DNA of 64,000 bases, taken from contig NZ_JAFQSO010000004.1 in the NCBI RefSeq assembly GCF_017409525.1, positions 1 to 64,000 of the forward strand, written 5' to 3'. A program made the translations under genes and the position numbers. The stretch comes from Methanobrevibacter sp. (lineage in GTDB: Archaea; Methanobacteriota; Methanobacteria; Methanobacteriales; Methanobacteriaceae). A model generated the notes under the pieces. It had not been told where the DNA came from. It saw only the letters and a list, made by a program, of their open reading frames with translations, and did no database searches. Shown one piece after another: positions 1 to 8,949 of this stretch (position 1 is its first letter; each line of letters starts with the position of its first letter).

Positions 1-1
1 T

Positions 2-214
2 TCATCCGCTGATGGAAAAGCACACCTTAGAACTGGTTTGAAAGTTACCATGCAAATAAATGGTAAAACCTACACAGGAAAAACCAACTCTAAAGGACAA
101 GTGTCATTCAACATCAAAATAACTAAGAAAGGCAAATACACAGCCAAGATTAGTTATGCCGGTGACCAGACATACAACTCTGCAAGCAAATCTGTAAAAA
201 TAACAATTAACTAG
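2..214 (+). CDS. Adhesin-like surface protein, C-terminal fragment
   Basis: Only the last 70 codons lie in the window; the gene begins upstream of position 1. The frame encodes one Ig-like beta-sandwich repeat with the pattern VTMQINGKTYTGKTNSKGQ, then a closing strand ending KITIN. The same repeat style (INGxTYxxxTDxxG) occurs in the 952-residue protein at 9.7 kb, so this is very probably the end of a large secreted adhesin-like protein of the kind abundant in Methanobrevibacter. No C-terminal membrane anchor or sorting motif follows the last repeat. The stop codon overlaps the stem of a terminator hairpin. Full length and N-terminal domains cannot be judged. Confidence 0.75.
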   Translation, partial: SSADGKAHLRTGLKVTMQINGKTYTGKTNSKGQVSFNIKITKKGKYTAKISYAGDQTYNSASKSVKITIN

Positions 215-249
215 TGAGATTAAATTCTCACTATGATTTTTCTTTTTTT
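213..249 (+). terminator. Hairpin terminator after the adhesin fragment
   Basis: A perfect 7-bp inverted repeat, AGTGAGA (213-219) and TCTCACT (226-232) with a 6-nt loop, is followed by a T-rich run at 236-248. It begins inside the TAG stop codon of the adhesin gene. Confidence 0.6.
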
Positions 250-432
250 AATCGACTATCAAACATTAACGATTGCATTCATTCATATTCTAATAAGGAA
301 TTTGAAACCATGACTAAAATGGAATTTGATTTAACAGATTGACAAATTGAAAATATCAAAGTAAAAGAAATTTTATGATAATTATTTCTAGAGAGACACT
401 AAGTATGTGATATTCACATTACATTTAAATCA

Positions 433-870
433 TTACCATACATATAATGAGTAAGAATAATCCCCATATTCCCTTGTTGCCTGTGAAACATTGCTTGCTT
501 TTGAAAAATCACCGGAACTGGCCAATACTTTCCCATCCAAAACATCATTCTCACAAAACCTATAATTTTTCAGATTCAATGTGTCAAACTTTTCCTTGCA
601 GATATCCGAAACCTCCTTAATCGATTTTTTTGAATTCTTATTATCCTTTAGGATATCGGAAATTCTTCCTATAAAACTTTTATCTGTGAAATTAACCTTT
701 CCCGATAACGTTTCCATGATATCCTGACTTGTTTTAAAATCTAGAGTGTCATAAGAATAATCTGGAGAGGGCATGGATATTACAGTGTTTACAATAAAGA
801 TAGCCATCAAAAGAATTGATATTGCCAATATTGACTCTATTAAATAAAAACTTCCTTTTTCATCTGTCAT
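433..870 (-). CDS. Pilin-like small secreted or membrane protein
   Basis: This 145-residue protein has a short charged N-terminus (MTDEKGS), then FYLIES and about 22 hydrophobic residues, then a soluble domain. The arrangement of Gly, a few residues, a Glu at +5/+6 and a long hydrophobic helix is that of a type IV pilin or pseudopilin prepilin (compare G|FTLIE in bacteria), cleaved by a prepilin peptidase. The remainder is polar, with Cys at about residues 91 and 106 that could form a disulfide. No pilus assembly ATPase or TadC-type gene lies nearby, so assembly partners must be elsewhere. The function is inferred from the N-terminus only; a plain type II membrane protein is the alternative. 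Confidence 0.55.
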   Translation of the reverse strand: MTDEKGSFYLIESILAISILLMAIFIVNTVISMPSPDYSYDTLDFKTSQDIMETLSGKVNFTDKSFIGRISDILKDNKNSKKSIKEVSDICKEKFDTLNLKNYRFCENDVLDGKVLASSGDFSKASNVSQATREYGDYSYSLYVW

Positions 871-921
871 AAATGAGAATAGGATTTTAAAATATTAAAA
901 AAATAGTAAAGTGTGCAAAAA

Positions 922-2292
922 TTAATTTGCACGAATGTGTTTTATCACTTTTTCCTTTTTAGCGATAGCCGCATCTGAAGCCTCTTGAACCTTTTGCTTC
1001 ATTTCTTCAAAGTCTTCAGGGGTTGTTTCACCAACCAACTTTTTGATTTTGGTATAAGCCGCTTCCCTAAATAGAGGAACCAATTTTTCTTCAGTTGAAT
1101 CCTCTTTTATCAGGATTGGCTCGCCGGAGTTGTTGACCTCACCAATCTCAGATATTGCAACATCATATTTGGAAACTGCCTTTTTGATATCTCCGACAAT
1201 TTCCGGAGGTGCAATCAGCATCAATGAATCGGTTGACACACCCAATGGATCGATATTTAAAGTTTCAAGCATGTTCAATACATTTGGCGCAACCATCTGC
1301 CTTATTTCCTTTTCATAAAACTCAAGACCGACACCGGTTGTATTTGATATCTCATGAGCATCTCCCCTAAGACCACCGTTTGTTACGTCAGTCATTGCAT
1401 GGATGTCTTTTACAAGGTCAGCTTCAAACAATGCATGTGATGCCTGAACGAAATTGACGTTCATTGTATCCCATACGACATCGAAAAATCCATTGTAAAG
1501 TGCAGTTGTTGTAATTGTTCCTCCACCGGAACCTTCTGTTAATAAAATGACATCCCCTTCAGTCGCTCCTTTTCTTGCGGTTGGAGGATATGCTGATACT
1601 CCCACACTTCCAACAGCTGATACGAATCTGTCGCCTAAAACCATGTCTCCGCCGACACGCAATGTACTTCCCGCAACTATTGGAACATCCACAAGCTCTG
1701 AAACTGCCGCAACACCTGCTGTGAAATCGAATATTTTTGCAACATCACCATCATCTGCAAGGTGAACATCACTCAAGATGGCTACCGGGTCTGCCCCCAT
1801 TACGCAAACATCCCTGAGTGTTGCTCTGGTTACATGAAAACCGCCTAAAAACGGATATTCACTTAAACGTGAGTGGATTCCATCAACGGCAGTTGTAATG
1901 TAAACCTCATCGTTTTTGACTGGGGCCTTCACGACTCCACCATCGTCCTGCTCTGACGGGTTTACCAGTGATGCAGTATTTGTTGATGATACAATTTCTG
2001 CAATCTTTCTGTGAACGAAGAAGTCCCCGGCTCCACGGGATCCGACTCCCATCTCGCCCATGAGCACATCAGCCTTGTTAACACTGGCTATTTCCTTTAA
2101 AAACTCATCATCACTTTCCTGTAATTTTAAAGTGGTTGAAACTTCATCAATTACTGCCTTTGCCATTTCATAAGAATTTTCTTCTGAAATTTTCTTGTAT
2201 TCTCTTATTCTAACAGCCAAAATTTCTGCTAGGTCATCATAATCATAATCATCAATTCTTGCTCTTACAAATCCTTCAATATCCATAATCAA
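922..2292 (-). CDS. AIR synthase-related protein (PurM/SelD/HypE superfamily)
   Basis: This 456-residue protein has a central PurM-like fold: a substrate-loop region with DGIHSRL and PFLGGFHVT, the motif DVCVMGADPVAILSDVHLA, and a glycine-rich segment LTEGSGGGTITTTA. Superfamily members bind ATP and phosphorylate or dehydrate a small substrate or a protein C-terminus. About 90 N-terminal residues rich in acidic residues and a 40-residue Lys/Glu-rich C-terminal helix extend beyond the usual 330-350-residue core. It overlaps hisH by 4 nt (ATGA-type) and is the third gene of a cfbD-hisH-this operon, so co-translation is likely. The substrate is unknown. It is not a clear PurM, ThiL, SelD or HypE ortholog; a methanogen-specific AIR-synthase-like enzyme is the safest call. 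Confidence 0.7.
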   Translation of the reverse strand: MIMDIEGFVRARIDDYDYDDLAEILAVRIREYKKISEENSYEMAKAVIDEVSTTLKLQESDDEFLKEIASVNKADVLMGEMGVGSRGAGDFFVHRKIAEIVSSTNTASLVNPSEQDDGGVVKAPVKNDEVYITTAVDGIHSRLSEYPFLGGFHVTRATLRDVCVMGADPVAILSDVHLADDGDVAKIFDFTAGVAAVSELVDVPIVAGSTLRVGGDMVLGDRFVSAVGSVGVSAYPPTARKGATEGDVILLTEGSGGGTITTTALYNGFFDVVWDTMNVNFVQASHALFEADLVKDIHAMTDVTNGGLRGDAHEISNTTGVGLEFYEKEIRQMVAPNVLNMLETLNIDPLGVSTDSLMLIAPPEIVGDIKKAVSKYDVAISEIGEVNNSGEPILIKEDSTEEKLVPLFREAAYTKIKKLVGETTPEDFEEMKQKVQEASDAAIAKKEKVIKHIRAN

Positions 2293-2885
2293 ATCTCCAA
2301 ATCAGTGAAATTTTTCAAAATCTTGAGTCCAGCCACCCCGCTCTTTTCCGGGTGAAACTGTGTAGAAAACAAATTATTCTGAGATAAGCTGGCTACCACA
2401 TCACCACCATACTCGCAGACTCCAGCAATGATATTGTCATCGTCCGGGACCACATGATAGGAGTGAACAAAGTAGAAAAACTCTCCGTCAATGCCTTGCA
2501 AAATTGGTGAATCATTGACAACATTCAATTTGTTCCAGCCCATGTGAGGTATTTTCACTCCTTCAGGAAGCAATTCAACATGCCCCTTGAATAAGTCCAG
2601 ACCTTTAATGCCAGGAGACTCTTCGCTTTCGCTCATCAACACCTGTTGGCCAAGGCAAATTCCCAAAAACGGCTTATCATCACCGACATGTTCTCTTATA
2701 ACATCTTCAAATGGCTTTAGGTTTTCCATTGCGCTTCCAAAAGCTCCAACACCTGGCAAAACCAAATATTCGCTATTGGCTATTATCTCCTTATCGTCAG
2801 TTATCTGAAAGTCACATCCAATCTTTCTAAATCCATTGGAAATGCTTTTAAGGTTTCCGCTTTTATAATCTATAATCGTTATCAT
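2289..2885 (-). CDS. hisH: Imidazole glycerol phosphate synthase, glutaminase subunit HisH
   Basis: HisH hydrolyses glutamine and channels ammonia to HisF, forming IGP and AICAR in histidine synthesis. The sequence shows the class I glutamine amidotransferase nucleophile motif GICLGQQ and the His/Glu pair in FHPEKSG near the C-terminus. The length of 198 residues is typical. I start at ATG 2885 ([11 protein letters not shown]), which overlaps the upstream cfbD stop as ATGA; an in-frame GTG at 2897 would add four residues lying within cfbD. No other his gene is adjacent; hisI and hisB are at about 32 and 50.5 kb. Its place between a coenzyme F430 gene and a PurM-like gene looks like operon shuffling, not shared pathway. 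Confidence 0.93.
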   Translation of the reverse strand: MITIIDYKSGNLKSISNGFRKIGCDFQITDDKEIIANSEYLVLPGVGAFGSAMENLKPFEDVIREHVGDDKPFLGICLGQQVLMSESEESPGIKGLDLFKGHVELLPEGVKIPHMGWNKLNVVNDSPILQGIDGEFFYFVHSYHVVPDDDNIIAGVCEYGGDVVASLSQNNLFSTQFHPEKSGVAGLKILKNFTDLEI

Positions 2886-3955
2886 TCGTCCAACCACCCG
2901 ATAGCTGATCTAATCATTCCTCCAAAGTCTGAAAAGACAATTTTATCAGTTCCAAGGGTTTTTGAGTGGGCATCAAGCTCTGCAACAACATGAGTGTAGC
3001 CCAAATCCTTTAGAGGCTCCACCAAACGAGGCCCATCGGTTACAGCAACAGATTCTGTGTCAAATTCCTCAATCGGGAATGCATGAGGAACTCCGAATAC
3101 GACAATCAAATCCAAATCCTTATCTTTCAGGTATTCAGCAGCCCTGTTTGCAGTTATGGGATACTCGTCAAGGCCTCCTGTAATAAAATCCGGTTCGATG
3201 TCAAGCTGATTCTTGATGTTTACTGCATGCTGCCTGATTCTTGGAAGGCCTATGTTCTCATCCAAATTGGCCACGAAAACAGGCCTGTTGTCAGGGTTGA
3301 TTTTTCTATAGTCAAAATTTATGATATCTGAAAATAAATATGATGTTTCCTTTTTAACGTTCAGGACAAATGCGACTTTCTTATTATCCTTCAGTGCATT
3401 GACTACCCTTTTTGCAACGCTTTCCTTTGAATCACCGAAATTAGGTTTGATATACTTACCCTGTGCCATTCCACGAGTCTTTTCAACTTCAGTTGCCTTT
3501 TCAAGCATTTCAATTTGCCTGTCTGCCTCCTCTCTAGGTATTACACCGCATTCAACGGCAGCATCTAAAACCATTATCGCGCCGACAGTATTGTCGCCCT
3601 CGCCAGACCCCCCATGGGATTCGACTGGAATGACTGTGCACGGCAAGTCAGCAGTTGCAATCGCCTCCTTTAAATCCTCGCCGATAATCATGCTTGCGCA
3701 TGTTCCCGCAATGCCCATCAATTTCGGATGGAACATGTCATAAGCTTCGACTAATGTGTCGACTAGTTTTTCACCGGCACCCAATATGAAATCGTTTTCA
3801 GACATTCCTGTAGTTACTACACGCACACCATCGCTTTCTAAAAGTCTGGCTGTTCTAAAACAGCAGCCTGTAGGCCCGTGCATGACAATAACATCTACGT
3901 TCATATCCCTTAAAGTGTAAAGGGTAGCGGCAATTGGACTTGGTCTCGGATGCAT
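2882..3955 (-). CDS. cfbD: Ni-sirohydrochlorin a,c-diamide reductive cyclase, catalytic subunit CfbD
   Basis: CfbD is the NifD-like partner of the NifH-like CfbC. Together they reduce and cyclise Ni-sirohydrochlorin a,c-diamide on the way to coenzyme F430, the cofactor of methyl-CoM reductase. The N-terminus [17 protein letters not shown] and the Cys pair in [16 protein letters not shown], with a further Cys in GIAGTCASM, match the nitrogenase-like cluster-binding pattern. The ATG at 3955 is chosen because AGGTGA stands 7 nt upstream (3963-3968); the longer reading needs a TTG. Length is 357 residues. cfbC is not in the window. A cfbB/cbiA-type gene lies 57 kb away, so the cfb genes are dispersed here. 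Confidence 0.9.
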   Translation of the reverse strand: MHPRPSPIAATLYTLRDMNVDVIVMHGPTGCCFRTARLLESDGVRVVTTGMSENDFILGAGEKLVDTLVEAYDMFHPKLMGIAGTCASMIIGEDLKEAIATADLPCTVIPVESHGGSGEGDNTVGAIMVLDAAVECGVIPREEADRQIEMLEKATEVEKTRGMAQGKYIKPNFGDSKESVAKRVVNALKDNKKVAFVLNVKKETSYLFSDIINFDYRKINPDNRPVFVANLDENIGLPRIRQHAVNIKNQLDIEPDFITGGLDEYPITANRAAEYLKDKDLDLIVVFGVPHAFPIEEFDTESVAVTDGPRLVEPLKDLGYTHVVAELDAHSKTLGTDKIVFSDFGGMIRSAIGWLDE

Positions 3956-4043
3956 ATTTTTTTCACCTAACAAATTTTTAACAAATAAGTATTTTTAATT
4001 CTTAATTAATATAATTAATTAACAAATTCAGGGAGATTGCATT

Positions 4044-4442
4044 ATGAAACTTGACGAGAAAATTTTGGAAGAAAAAATTAGGGAATACAGAAAAACAAAA
4101 AGCTGCTCCGAGTCAACCTTGATGGGTCTTTGCGAAACCGCCGAGATTGACATCACAGCTGATGAAATGACCAGATTAGGATGCGGATTTGCAGGCGGAA
4201 TTGGAGGAACCTTTGATGAGGGAACCTGCGGTGCCGTCACCGGAGCATTGATGGCAAACGGGCTGATTTTAGATGATGTTAGCAAAATCAAAGCCAATGC
4301 AAAAGAAATTTTCAATGCCTTTAAAGACGAATACGGAACAGTGAGATGCGACAAGATAAGCGACCACGGCAAAGACAAATCCCCATGCGTCGACTGCTGC
4401 GTGTTCATTGCAAAGAAAGTTGCTGACTTGTTGGAGGAATAA
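4044..4442 (+). CDS. C_GCxxG_C_C family putative redox protein
   Basis: A 132-residue cytoplasmic protein with seven cysteines in the family pattern: SCSESTLMGLC, GCGFAGGIGG, GTCGAVTGAL, then C in TVRCDK and a C-terminal CVDCC. The family (C_GCAxxG_C_C) is found in anaerobes and is thought to have a redox or metal-binding role, but no reaction is established. SD GGGAGA lies about 8 nt before the ATG. It is divergent from cfbD with 88 nt between starts, and that AT-rich gap (TTAATTAATATAATTAATTAAC) should hold both promoters. The CVDCC terminus may coordinate a metal or cluster. Confidence 0.8.
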   Translation: MKLDEKILEEKIREYRKTKSCSESTLMGLCETAEIDITADEMTRLGCGFAGGIGGTFDEGTCGAVTGALMANGLILDDVSKIKANAKEIFNAFKDEYGTVRCDKISDHGKDKSPCVDCCVFIAKKVADLLEE

Positions 4443-4456
4443 TCTGCTCGGTGAGT

Positions 4457-4587
4457 AACCTTAGCCAGAATTTTAGTAAAAAAAAATGATGTCCTCAAAT
4501 CATATGCGAATAATCTTCATTTGAAGGGTTATATGATTTTGAGGAAACCTACCTAGAATTTATGGTTGAAAATGTAGTCCTCACAAT
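4457..4587. repeat. Paired imperfect direct repeats flanking a long hairpin
   Basis: In the 278-nt gap between the Cys-rich gene and the small secreted protein, 4457-4500 and 4546-4587 are imperfect copies of each other: AACCTTAGCCAGAATTTT against AACCTACCTAGAATTTAT, each ending in AATG-GTCCTCA-AAT. Between and overlapping them lies an inverted repeat: TCCTCAAATCATAT (4492-4505) pairs with ATATGATTTTGAGGA (4531-4545) with one bulged base, and CTTC-ATTT-GAAG in its loop can form a smaller stem. No ORF is convincing here. It could be a remnant element, a structured RNA or a terminator region. The remaining 130 nt are plain AT-rich DNA. Confidence 0.5.
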
Positions 4588-4720
4588 GTTTTTTAAAGAA
4601 AGATAGATGATGCTTAAAAGGTGAAAGTAAGGAATATTAAGTAGTGTTTGAAACGAATATTTTACAGTAATTATTCAAAACAATGAAAAAAAAGAAAATA
4701 TTAAAAATGATTTAAATTAT

Positions 4721-5137
4721 CTACATTTCAATTGTTTGATTAAATATAGCATCATCTAAATCATCTGCTAAAACATCATCAAAGATATATACAACCGCTT
4801 TTGATGGAATGTCATTACCAGAAACATATGCAGAACCAGAAACTTTGATAGGTTGATCTTTAGGAACAGAATTCATATTCCAAACAAGAGGGCTCTTATC
4901 AATGATTGCACCTGAATCATCATAGAATACTACAACCATTTCTAAATAATCAAATTCTTTAGCCGCTTCTAAATTACAAGTAACTTTATACATACCATAG
5001 CCTTCATTATTAATTTTAAGGTCTTCAACGGTTAATTTATCACTATCATCCCCAAATCCAAAGAATCCAGCACTAACAACCGAAACACTCAAAATTGCAA
5101 GTATTAAACTTAAAATTAAAATATAACTTTTTCTCAT
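4721..5137 (-). CDS. Small secreted protein of unknown function
   Basis: The 138-residue product begins MRKSYILILSLILAILSV and continues to a signal-peptidase-like site at VVSAG, followed by GFFGFGDDSD and an acidic, probably beta-rich domain (KVTCNLEAAKEFDYLEMVV). The GFFGF-D segment after the signal is often seen in secreted Methanobrevibacter proteins; the domain resembles the FxLYD style of small beta-sandwich proteins but I cannot assign it. ATG 5137 is chosen over the in-frame GTG at 5146 because GGGTG lies directly upstream as an SD. It stands alone between the repeat region and the transporter gene. Confidence 0.65.
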   Translation of the reverse strand: MRKSYILILSLILAILSVSVVSAGFFGFGDDSDKLTVEDLKINNEGYGMYKVTCNLEAAKEFDYLEMVVVFYDDSGAIIDKSPLVWNMNSVPKDQPIKVSGSAYVSGNDIPSKAVVYIFDDVLADDLDDAIFNQTIEM

Positions 5138-5234
5138 TTTAAACACCCAATATTAATATGTTAATCATAATTATGATTTTTGATAATAAATAATTTTCCA
5201 TTGTGTTTAAAACTAATATTTTAAAATGAATAAT

Positions 5235-6248
5235 TCAAATGAAAATATAAACTCCCCATAGGATGGCCAGCAAAATAATGTTTAAAACCGTGAATACTGC
5301 CAGATACCTGATTTTAAACTCATCATATTCACGAACAATGATTTTATACGAAATCAAGTTTGCCATGGATGCTACAAGTGTTCCAAATCCGCCAATATTG
5401 ATTCCAACGATGATAGCTTCATAGTTTGTGCTGAAACCGCTGAGCAATATTGCGGCAGGAACATTTGAAATTACCTGGGATGCAACCACACCCCACAACA
5501 CCTCATTTCCAACGATTGACTTGGTAAACAATGAACTGAAAAACGGAATATTTTCAAGATTTCCAAACAAAATGAAAAGTGCAATGAATGTCAAAAGCAA
5601 GTAGTAATCGACACCAAGAAAAACCCTTTTAAAGAAATTTTTGCGATTAAACCTGATTTTTTTCATTTCTGGCAACTCAATATCATCCCGCGGGACAAAT
5701 AACAACAATACAAATAAAAATATCACAGATGCAATGATATAAGGAAGCAGCAGTAGGAAAAATGACTCGAATGAAATGTTGGAGACAGTGTACATCACGA
5801 TATTATGCGGAGCGCCGATAGGAAGAACCATGCATCCGACATTAGCGGCAATCGTCTGCAAGCTGACTGTAAATACCGCCAAATCAACCCTATTGACTCT
5901 TCTTAAAGCCAAAATGGAAAATGGTACAAAAATAATTAAAGACACATCGTTTGTGATGAATATGGAACTGATAAAACATGTGAAAACCAAAACTAAAACA
6001 AGACCTCGAGCGTTTCCAATTTTTCTCAGCAATTTACGGACCAAAATCTCAAAAAGGGATAAATTCTTTAAGACCTCAACAATGACCATGATTACAAAAA
6101 GCAATATGACCGTTTCCCAATTGATGTAATATACATAATTAAAACTTGGATGGACGAAAAAACAAGAAACAATAGCTAATATTAATGATATTGAAAATAT
6201 TATCTCTTTTTTAAAAAAATCAAAGCTTTTATCAACTAAATTAGGCAT
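5235..6248 (-). CDS. Ion transporter of the ArsB/NhaD/CitM (IT) superfamily
   Basis: A polytopic inner-membrane protein of 337 residues with about ten hydrophobic segments. It carries the two half-site motifs of the superfamily: FITNDVSLIIFVPF near residue 97 and VISNVPAAILLSGF near residue 260, each an Asn-Asp/Pro break in a helix. A central basic loop (MKKIRFNRKNFFKR) separates the halves. Such proteins carry arsenite, citrate/dicarboxylates or Na+/H+; the substrate cannot be read from sequence. No arsenic genes are nearby, and the ArsA-type ATPase at 12.8 kb is of the Get3 kind, so an arsenite pump is not favoured. Confidence 0.75.
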   Translation of the reverse strand: MPNLVDKSFDFFKKEIIFSISLILAIVSCFFVHPSFNYVYYINWETVILLFVIMVIVEVLKNLSLFEILVRKLLRKIGNARGLVLVLVFTCFISSIFITNDVSLIIFVPFSILALRRVNRVDLAVFTVSLQTIAANVGCMVLPIGAPHNIVMYTVSNISFESFFLLLLPYIIASVIFLFVLLLFVPRDDIELPEMKKIRFNRKNFFKRVFLGVDYYLLLTFIALFILFGNLENIPFFSSLFTKSIVGNEVLWGVVASQVISNVPAAILLSGFSTNYEAIIVGINIGGFGTLVASMANLISYKIIVREYDEFKIRYLAVFTVLNIILLAILWGVYIFI

Positions 6249-6276
6249 AATATCTGTTTAAGCTAATATTTTTAAG

Positions 6277-6597
6277 TTAATCTGCCTCTTCATCCAATGT
6301 TTCCAGAAGAAAACTTACAGGCCTGAAGCCGTCATTGCAGGATATCATGGCCGATTTCTTATTTTTCATCCATCCCCCATAGAAATCCTCAGCGCCATTG
6401 GCCAATGCAAGCACAAAGGGTGAAACGCTCTCCCATGCACTGTCACAGAAATTATCTGGTTTTTGCCAACCGTTAGCTATGAAAACATCACCCTCTTCAA
6501 CATCACATTCATGTTCCAGAGGATTTTCATATTTCTCAATCAAATCATCATGCCTCACTTTCCTAACAACAGAGATTTTTACCTTATACAAGCCCAT
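6277..6597 (-). CDS. TIGR04076 family protein
   Basis: A 106-residue cytoplasmic protein. The features CDVEEGDVF, CDSAWESVSPFVLALANG and the C-terminal MISCNDGFRPVSFLLE match the small TIGR04076 family, whose function is not known. Conserved Cys residues (about 28, 51 and 86) suggest metal or redox chemistry. The start is the ATG at 6597; GTG at 6600 directly precedes it, and GGTTAGGTG covers both as the likely SD, so one residue is uncertain. It lies 29 nt upstream of the transporter gene and could be co-transcribed with it. Confidence 0.75.
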   Translation of the reverse strand: MGLYKVKISVVRKVRHDDLIEKYENPLEHECDVEEGDVFIANGWQKPDNFCDSAWESVSPFVLALANGAEDFYGGWMKNKKSAMISCNDGFRPVSFLLETLDEEAD

Positions 6598-6794
6598 CAC
6601 CTAACCACATATTTGTTTACATATTATATAATCTAGATTAACAACTGCTAAAATCCTTCACTCCAATTAACATTAACTGCAAGGATTTAAAAAAACGAAT
6701 CCAAAAAAGCTTTGGGATATATATCCTCAAAAGAAAACAGACTTGAAAACCAAAAACCCAACCGTTAATGTTAAAAAAATAATTAAAAGAAGAA

Positions 6795-7985
6795 TTATCC
6801 TCTTGTAACGATGCTTATGATATCGCCGTCTTTCAGCTCATAGTCACTGGCGACACGCATGTTCTTTCTTGCATCCACTGCATGCATGAACTTATCTCCA
6901 ATATCTGTGTGGACAATATATGCCAGTTCACGTGGAGTTGAGCCCTTAGGAACCAAAAATCCATCAGGCAGGACATTGCCCTTTTGGTCAGTGTATTTAT
7001 GCTCATCCTGAACAGGATAGACGACAATCCTGCCAAGCAATTCGAAGACTGCATAGTTCAATGCATCCTGAACCCCAGTGCTGCCGTATTTATCCAATAT
7101 GCTGGTTTGAATATACTCCAAACCTTTGCGTTGGGCTTCAGACAATTCTTCAGGTTTCAGGATTTCAAAATGGTCATCACCGGGCAAATAGCTAATCAAG
7201 CCGCTTTCTGCAGCCTTCACTAGTGCAAGCTCTGAACCTGCAGAGGTTGGAATCACGTTCGGATACTTTTCCTTGATTCTTTCGATGTTTGCAGCTGAAG
7301 TCGGCAGGTCCGCCTTGTTTGCAATAATCATCATCGGCTTTGCAATGTGCAGAATGTTGCGTGTAAGCTCAATCAAGTCTTCTTCTTCCCATTTGTTGTA
7401 ATCTGGCTCGATTGTTCTTCTGGCCTCAATGATGTCCTCAATAGCTATTCCTGTTCCGGACAATTGGTCAAACAACACTTTTGAAATGTCAAGGTGCTCG
7501 GCACCTACCTTTCTCACAAGCCTTACCCAATTTTTGGACAGTATCCCATACATCCACATTACAATCTCGTTTTCAAGAAATTCCAGATCATCAAGCGGGT
7601 CGTGGCTTCCAGCATCGACCGGATTTCCCTCAAGGTCTGTTGAGCCTGAAGCGTCAATGACATTAATAAACACTTTGGCCTGCATCAGTTCATCTAAAAA
7701 CTTATTACCCAATCCTTTTCCTTCGTGCGCTCCAGGAACTAATCCTGCAACGTCAATCATCTCAATCGGCAATAATCTTTTTCCATCGACACATATGGAA
7801 TTATGGGGATTGCATATGACGCCCAGTTCCTTACATGGGCAATCCTTAATAACGTGAGCAACCGCCTTATTCGCATCAATTGTTGTAAATGGATAGTTTG
7901 CCATTTCAACCCCCGATGCTGTTGCTGAATTGAAAAAAGATGATTTTCCTACATTCGGTTTTCCACAAACTGCAATTTGAAGCAT
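6795..7985 (-). CDS. ychF: Redox-regulated ATPase / GTPase of the YchF (Obg) family
   Basis: A 396-residue P-loop NTPase with G1 [10 protein letters not shown]3 [13 protein letters not shown]4 NKAD and a C-terminal TGS domain ending DIISIVTRG. The archaeal type has an insert with Cys residues after the first strand ([11 protein letters not shown]). YchF proteins bind ATP as well as GTP and associate with ribosomes; the exact cellular role is unsettled. ATG 7985 is preferred to the GTG at 7994: that GTGA then serves as SD 8 nt upstream, and the protein begins [11 protein letters not shown] as in the family. It is divergent from the phosphoesterase gene. Confidence 0.9.
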   Translation of the reverse strand: MLQIAVCGKPNVGKSSFFNSATASGVEMANYPFTTIDANKAVAHVIKDCPCKELGVICNPHNSICVDGKRLLPIEMIDVAGLVPGAHEGKGLGNKFLDELMQAKVFINVIDASGSTDLEGNPVDAGSHDPLDDLEFLENEIVMWMYGILSKNWVRLVRKVGAEHLDISKVLFDQLSGTGIAIEDIIEARRTIEPDYNKWEEEDLIELTRNILHIAKPMMIIANKADLPTSAANIERIKEKYPNVIPTSAGSELALVKAAESGLISYLPGDDHFEILKPEELSEAQRKGLEYIQTSILDKYGSTGVQDALNYAVFELLGRIVVYPVQDEHKYTDQKGNVLPDGFLVPKGSTPRELAYIVHTDIGDKFMHAVDARKNMRVASDYELKDGDIISIVTRG

Positions 7986-8029
7986 AATAATCACTTTATT
8001 TCTAATGACATCATAATTTTTGTTTTTAA

Positions 8030-8064
8030 AATTATATATAGTTTCAGAAAGTAAATACTATTCA
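8030..8064 (+). promoter_or_regulatory. TATA promoter of the phosphoesterase gene, probably leaderless
   Basis: AAAATTATATATAG (8027-8041) is a strong archaeal TATA box. It is about 26 nt before ATG 8065, the usual TATA-to-start distance, and no SD precedes that ATG, so transcription probably begins at or next to the start codon. Confidence 0.5.
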
Positions 8065-8934
8065 ATGAAAGATGAAGAGATTGACCGTCCATCAGCTATG
8101 AAAGTTCGCCAGGGAATCCAGGATGCGATAACATATTCATTGCCGGACAAAAAATTCAGTGAAAAGAACATTGATTTAGTGGAAATTGACATCGAATTGA
8201 AGAATCTAGGCTGGAACTTCCACAATTACCGCATATTAAATCTAACCGACATTCATTTGGGCCAATGGATTAACCCAAAATATCTAGATGACCTTGTAGA
8301 CTATGCGAATACATTAAATATCGATTTGATTACATTGACCGGCGACTATTTCTCATATGTCATTGACGAATATATTGAATCGCTGCAGAATTCCTTGAAA
8401 AGACTGAAAGCCCCCGACGGCAAGTTGGGAGTTTTGGGAAATCATGACCACTGGATGGGAGCTGAAAAGGTAAGAGATATTTTCAAGGCTGCAGACATCG
8501 TTGATTTGAGCAATGATGTAAAAACATTCGAAAAAAATGGGGATTGCTTGAATGTTGCAGGCGTTGATAGCTGTACTGTCTGTGCTGATGATTTAGATAA
8601 GGTAATTTCCAAACTGCCGGAAGATGTTCCTACAGTATTGCTTGCCCATGAACCTGATTTTGCAAAAGAATCATCCAAAACTGGGCGGTTTGATTTGCAG
8701 ATTTCTGGCCATTCACATGGAGGACAATTCATCATTCCCTCATTTGAAACCACCCCTTTTAGAGGGCCGAATTCAACAAAATACCCTGTTGGGCTTTATA
8801 ATGTAGAAAATATGATTCAATACACAAGCAAGGGGCTTGGAACAAATTCGTTTAGAATAAGAATCAACTGCAAACCAGAGATTACTATAATTACCCTTAA
8901 AACCGATAAAAAACAAAAGATACCCTTAAAATGA
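8065..8934 (+). CDS. Calcineurin-like metallophosphoesterase (YkuE-like)
   Basis: A 289-residue metal-dependent phosphoesterase. All metal-binding motifs are present: LTDIHLGQW, TLTGDYF, VLGNHDHW, LLAHEPDF and SGHSHGGQ. It lacks the usual N-terminal membrane helix of YkuE proteins and is probably cytoplasmic. The substrate is unknown; relatives cleave UDP-diacylglucosamine, cyclic nucleotides or other phosphodiesters. The start MKDEEIDRPSAM at 8065 is chosen over an in-frame TTG at 8020 because the TATA box at 8030-8041 would lie inside the longer ORF. cbiE follows after 15 nt, so the two may be co-transcribed. Confidence 0.82.
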   Translation: MKDEEIDRPSAMKVRQGIQDAITYSLPDKKFSEKNIDLVEIDIELKNLGWNFHNYRILNLTDIHLGQWINPKYLDDLVDYANTLNIDLITLTGDYFSYVIDEYIESLQNSLKRLKAPDGKLGVLGNHDHWMGAEKVRDIFKAADIVDLSNDVKTFEKNGDCLNVAGVDSCTVCADDLDKVISKLPEDVPTVLLAHEPDFAKESSKTGRFDLQISGHSHGGQFIIPSFETTPFRGPNSTKYPVGLYNVENMIQYTSKGLGTNSFRIRINCKPEITIITLKTDKKQKIPLK

Positions 8935-8949
8935 ATAAAGTAAAAACTG

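Noticed and set aside
4028-4498. A 156-codon minus-strand ORF opposite the C_GCxxG_C_C gene
   Set aside because: It is antisense to a clear Cys-motif protein, has composition of a shadow frame, and lacks an SD and homology.
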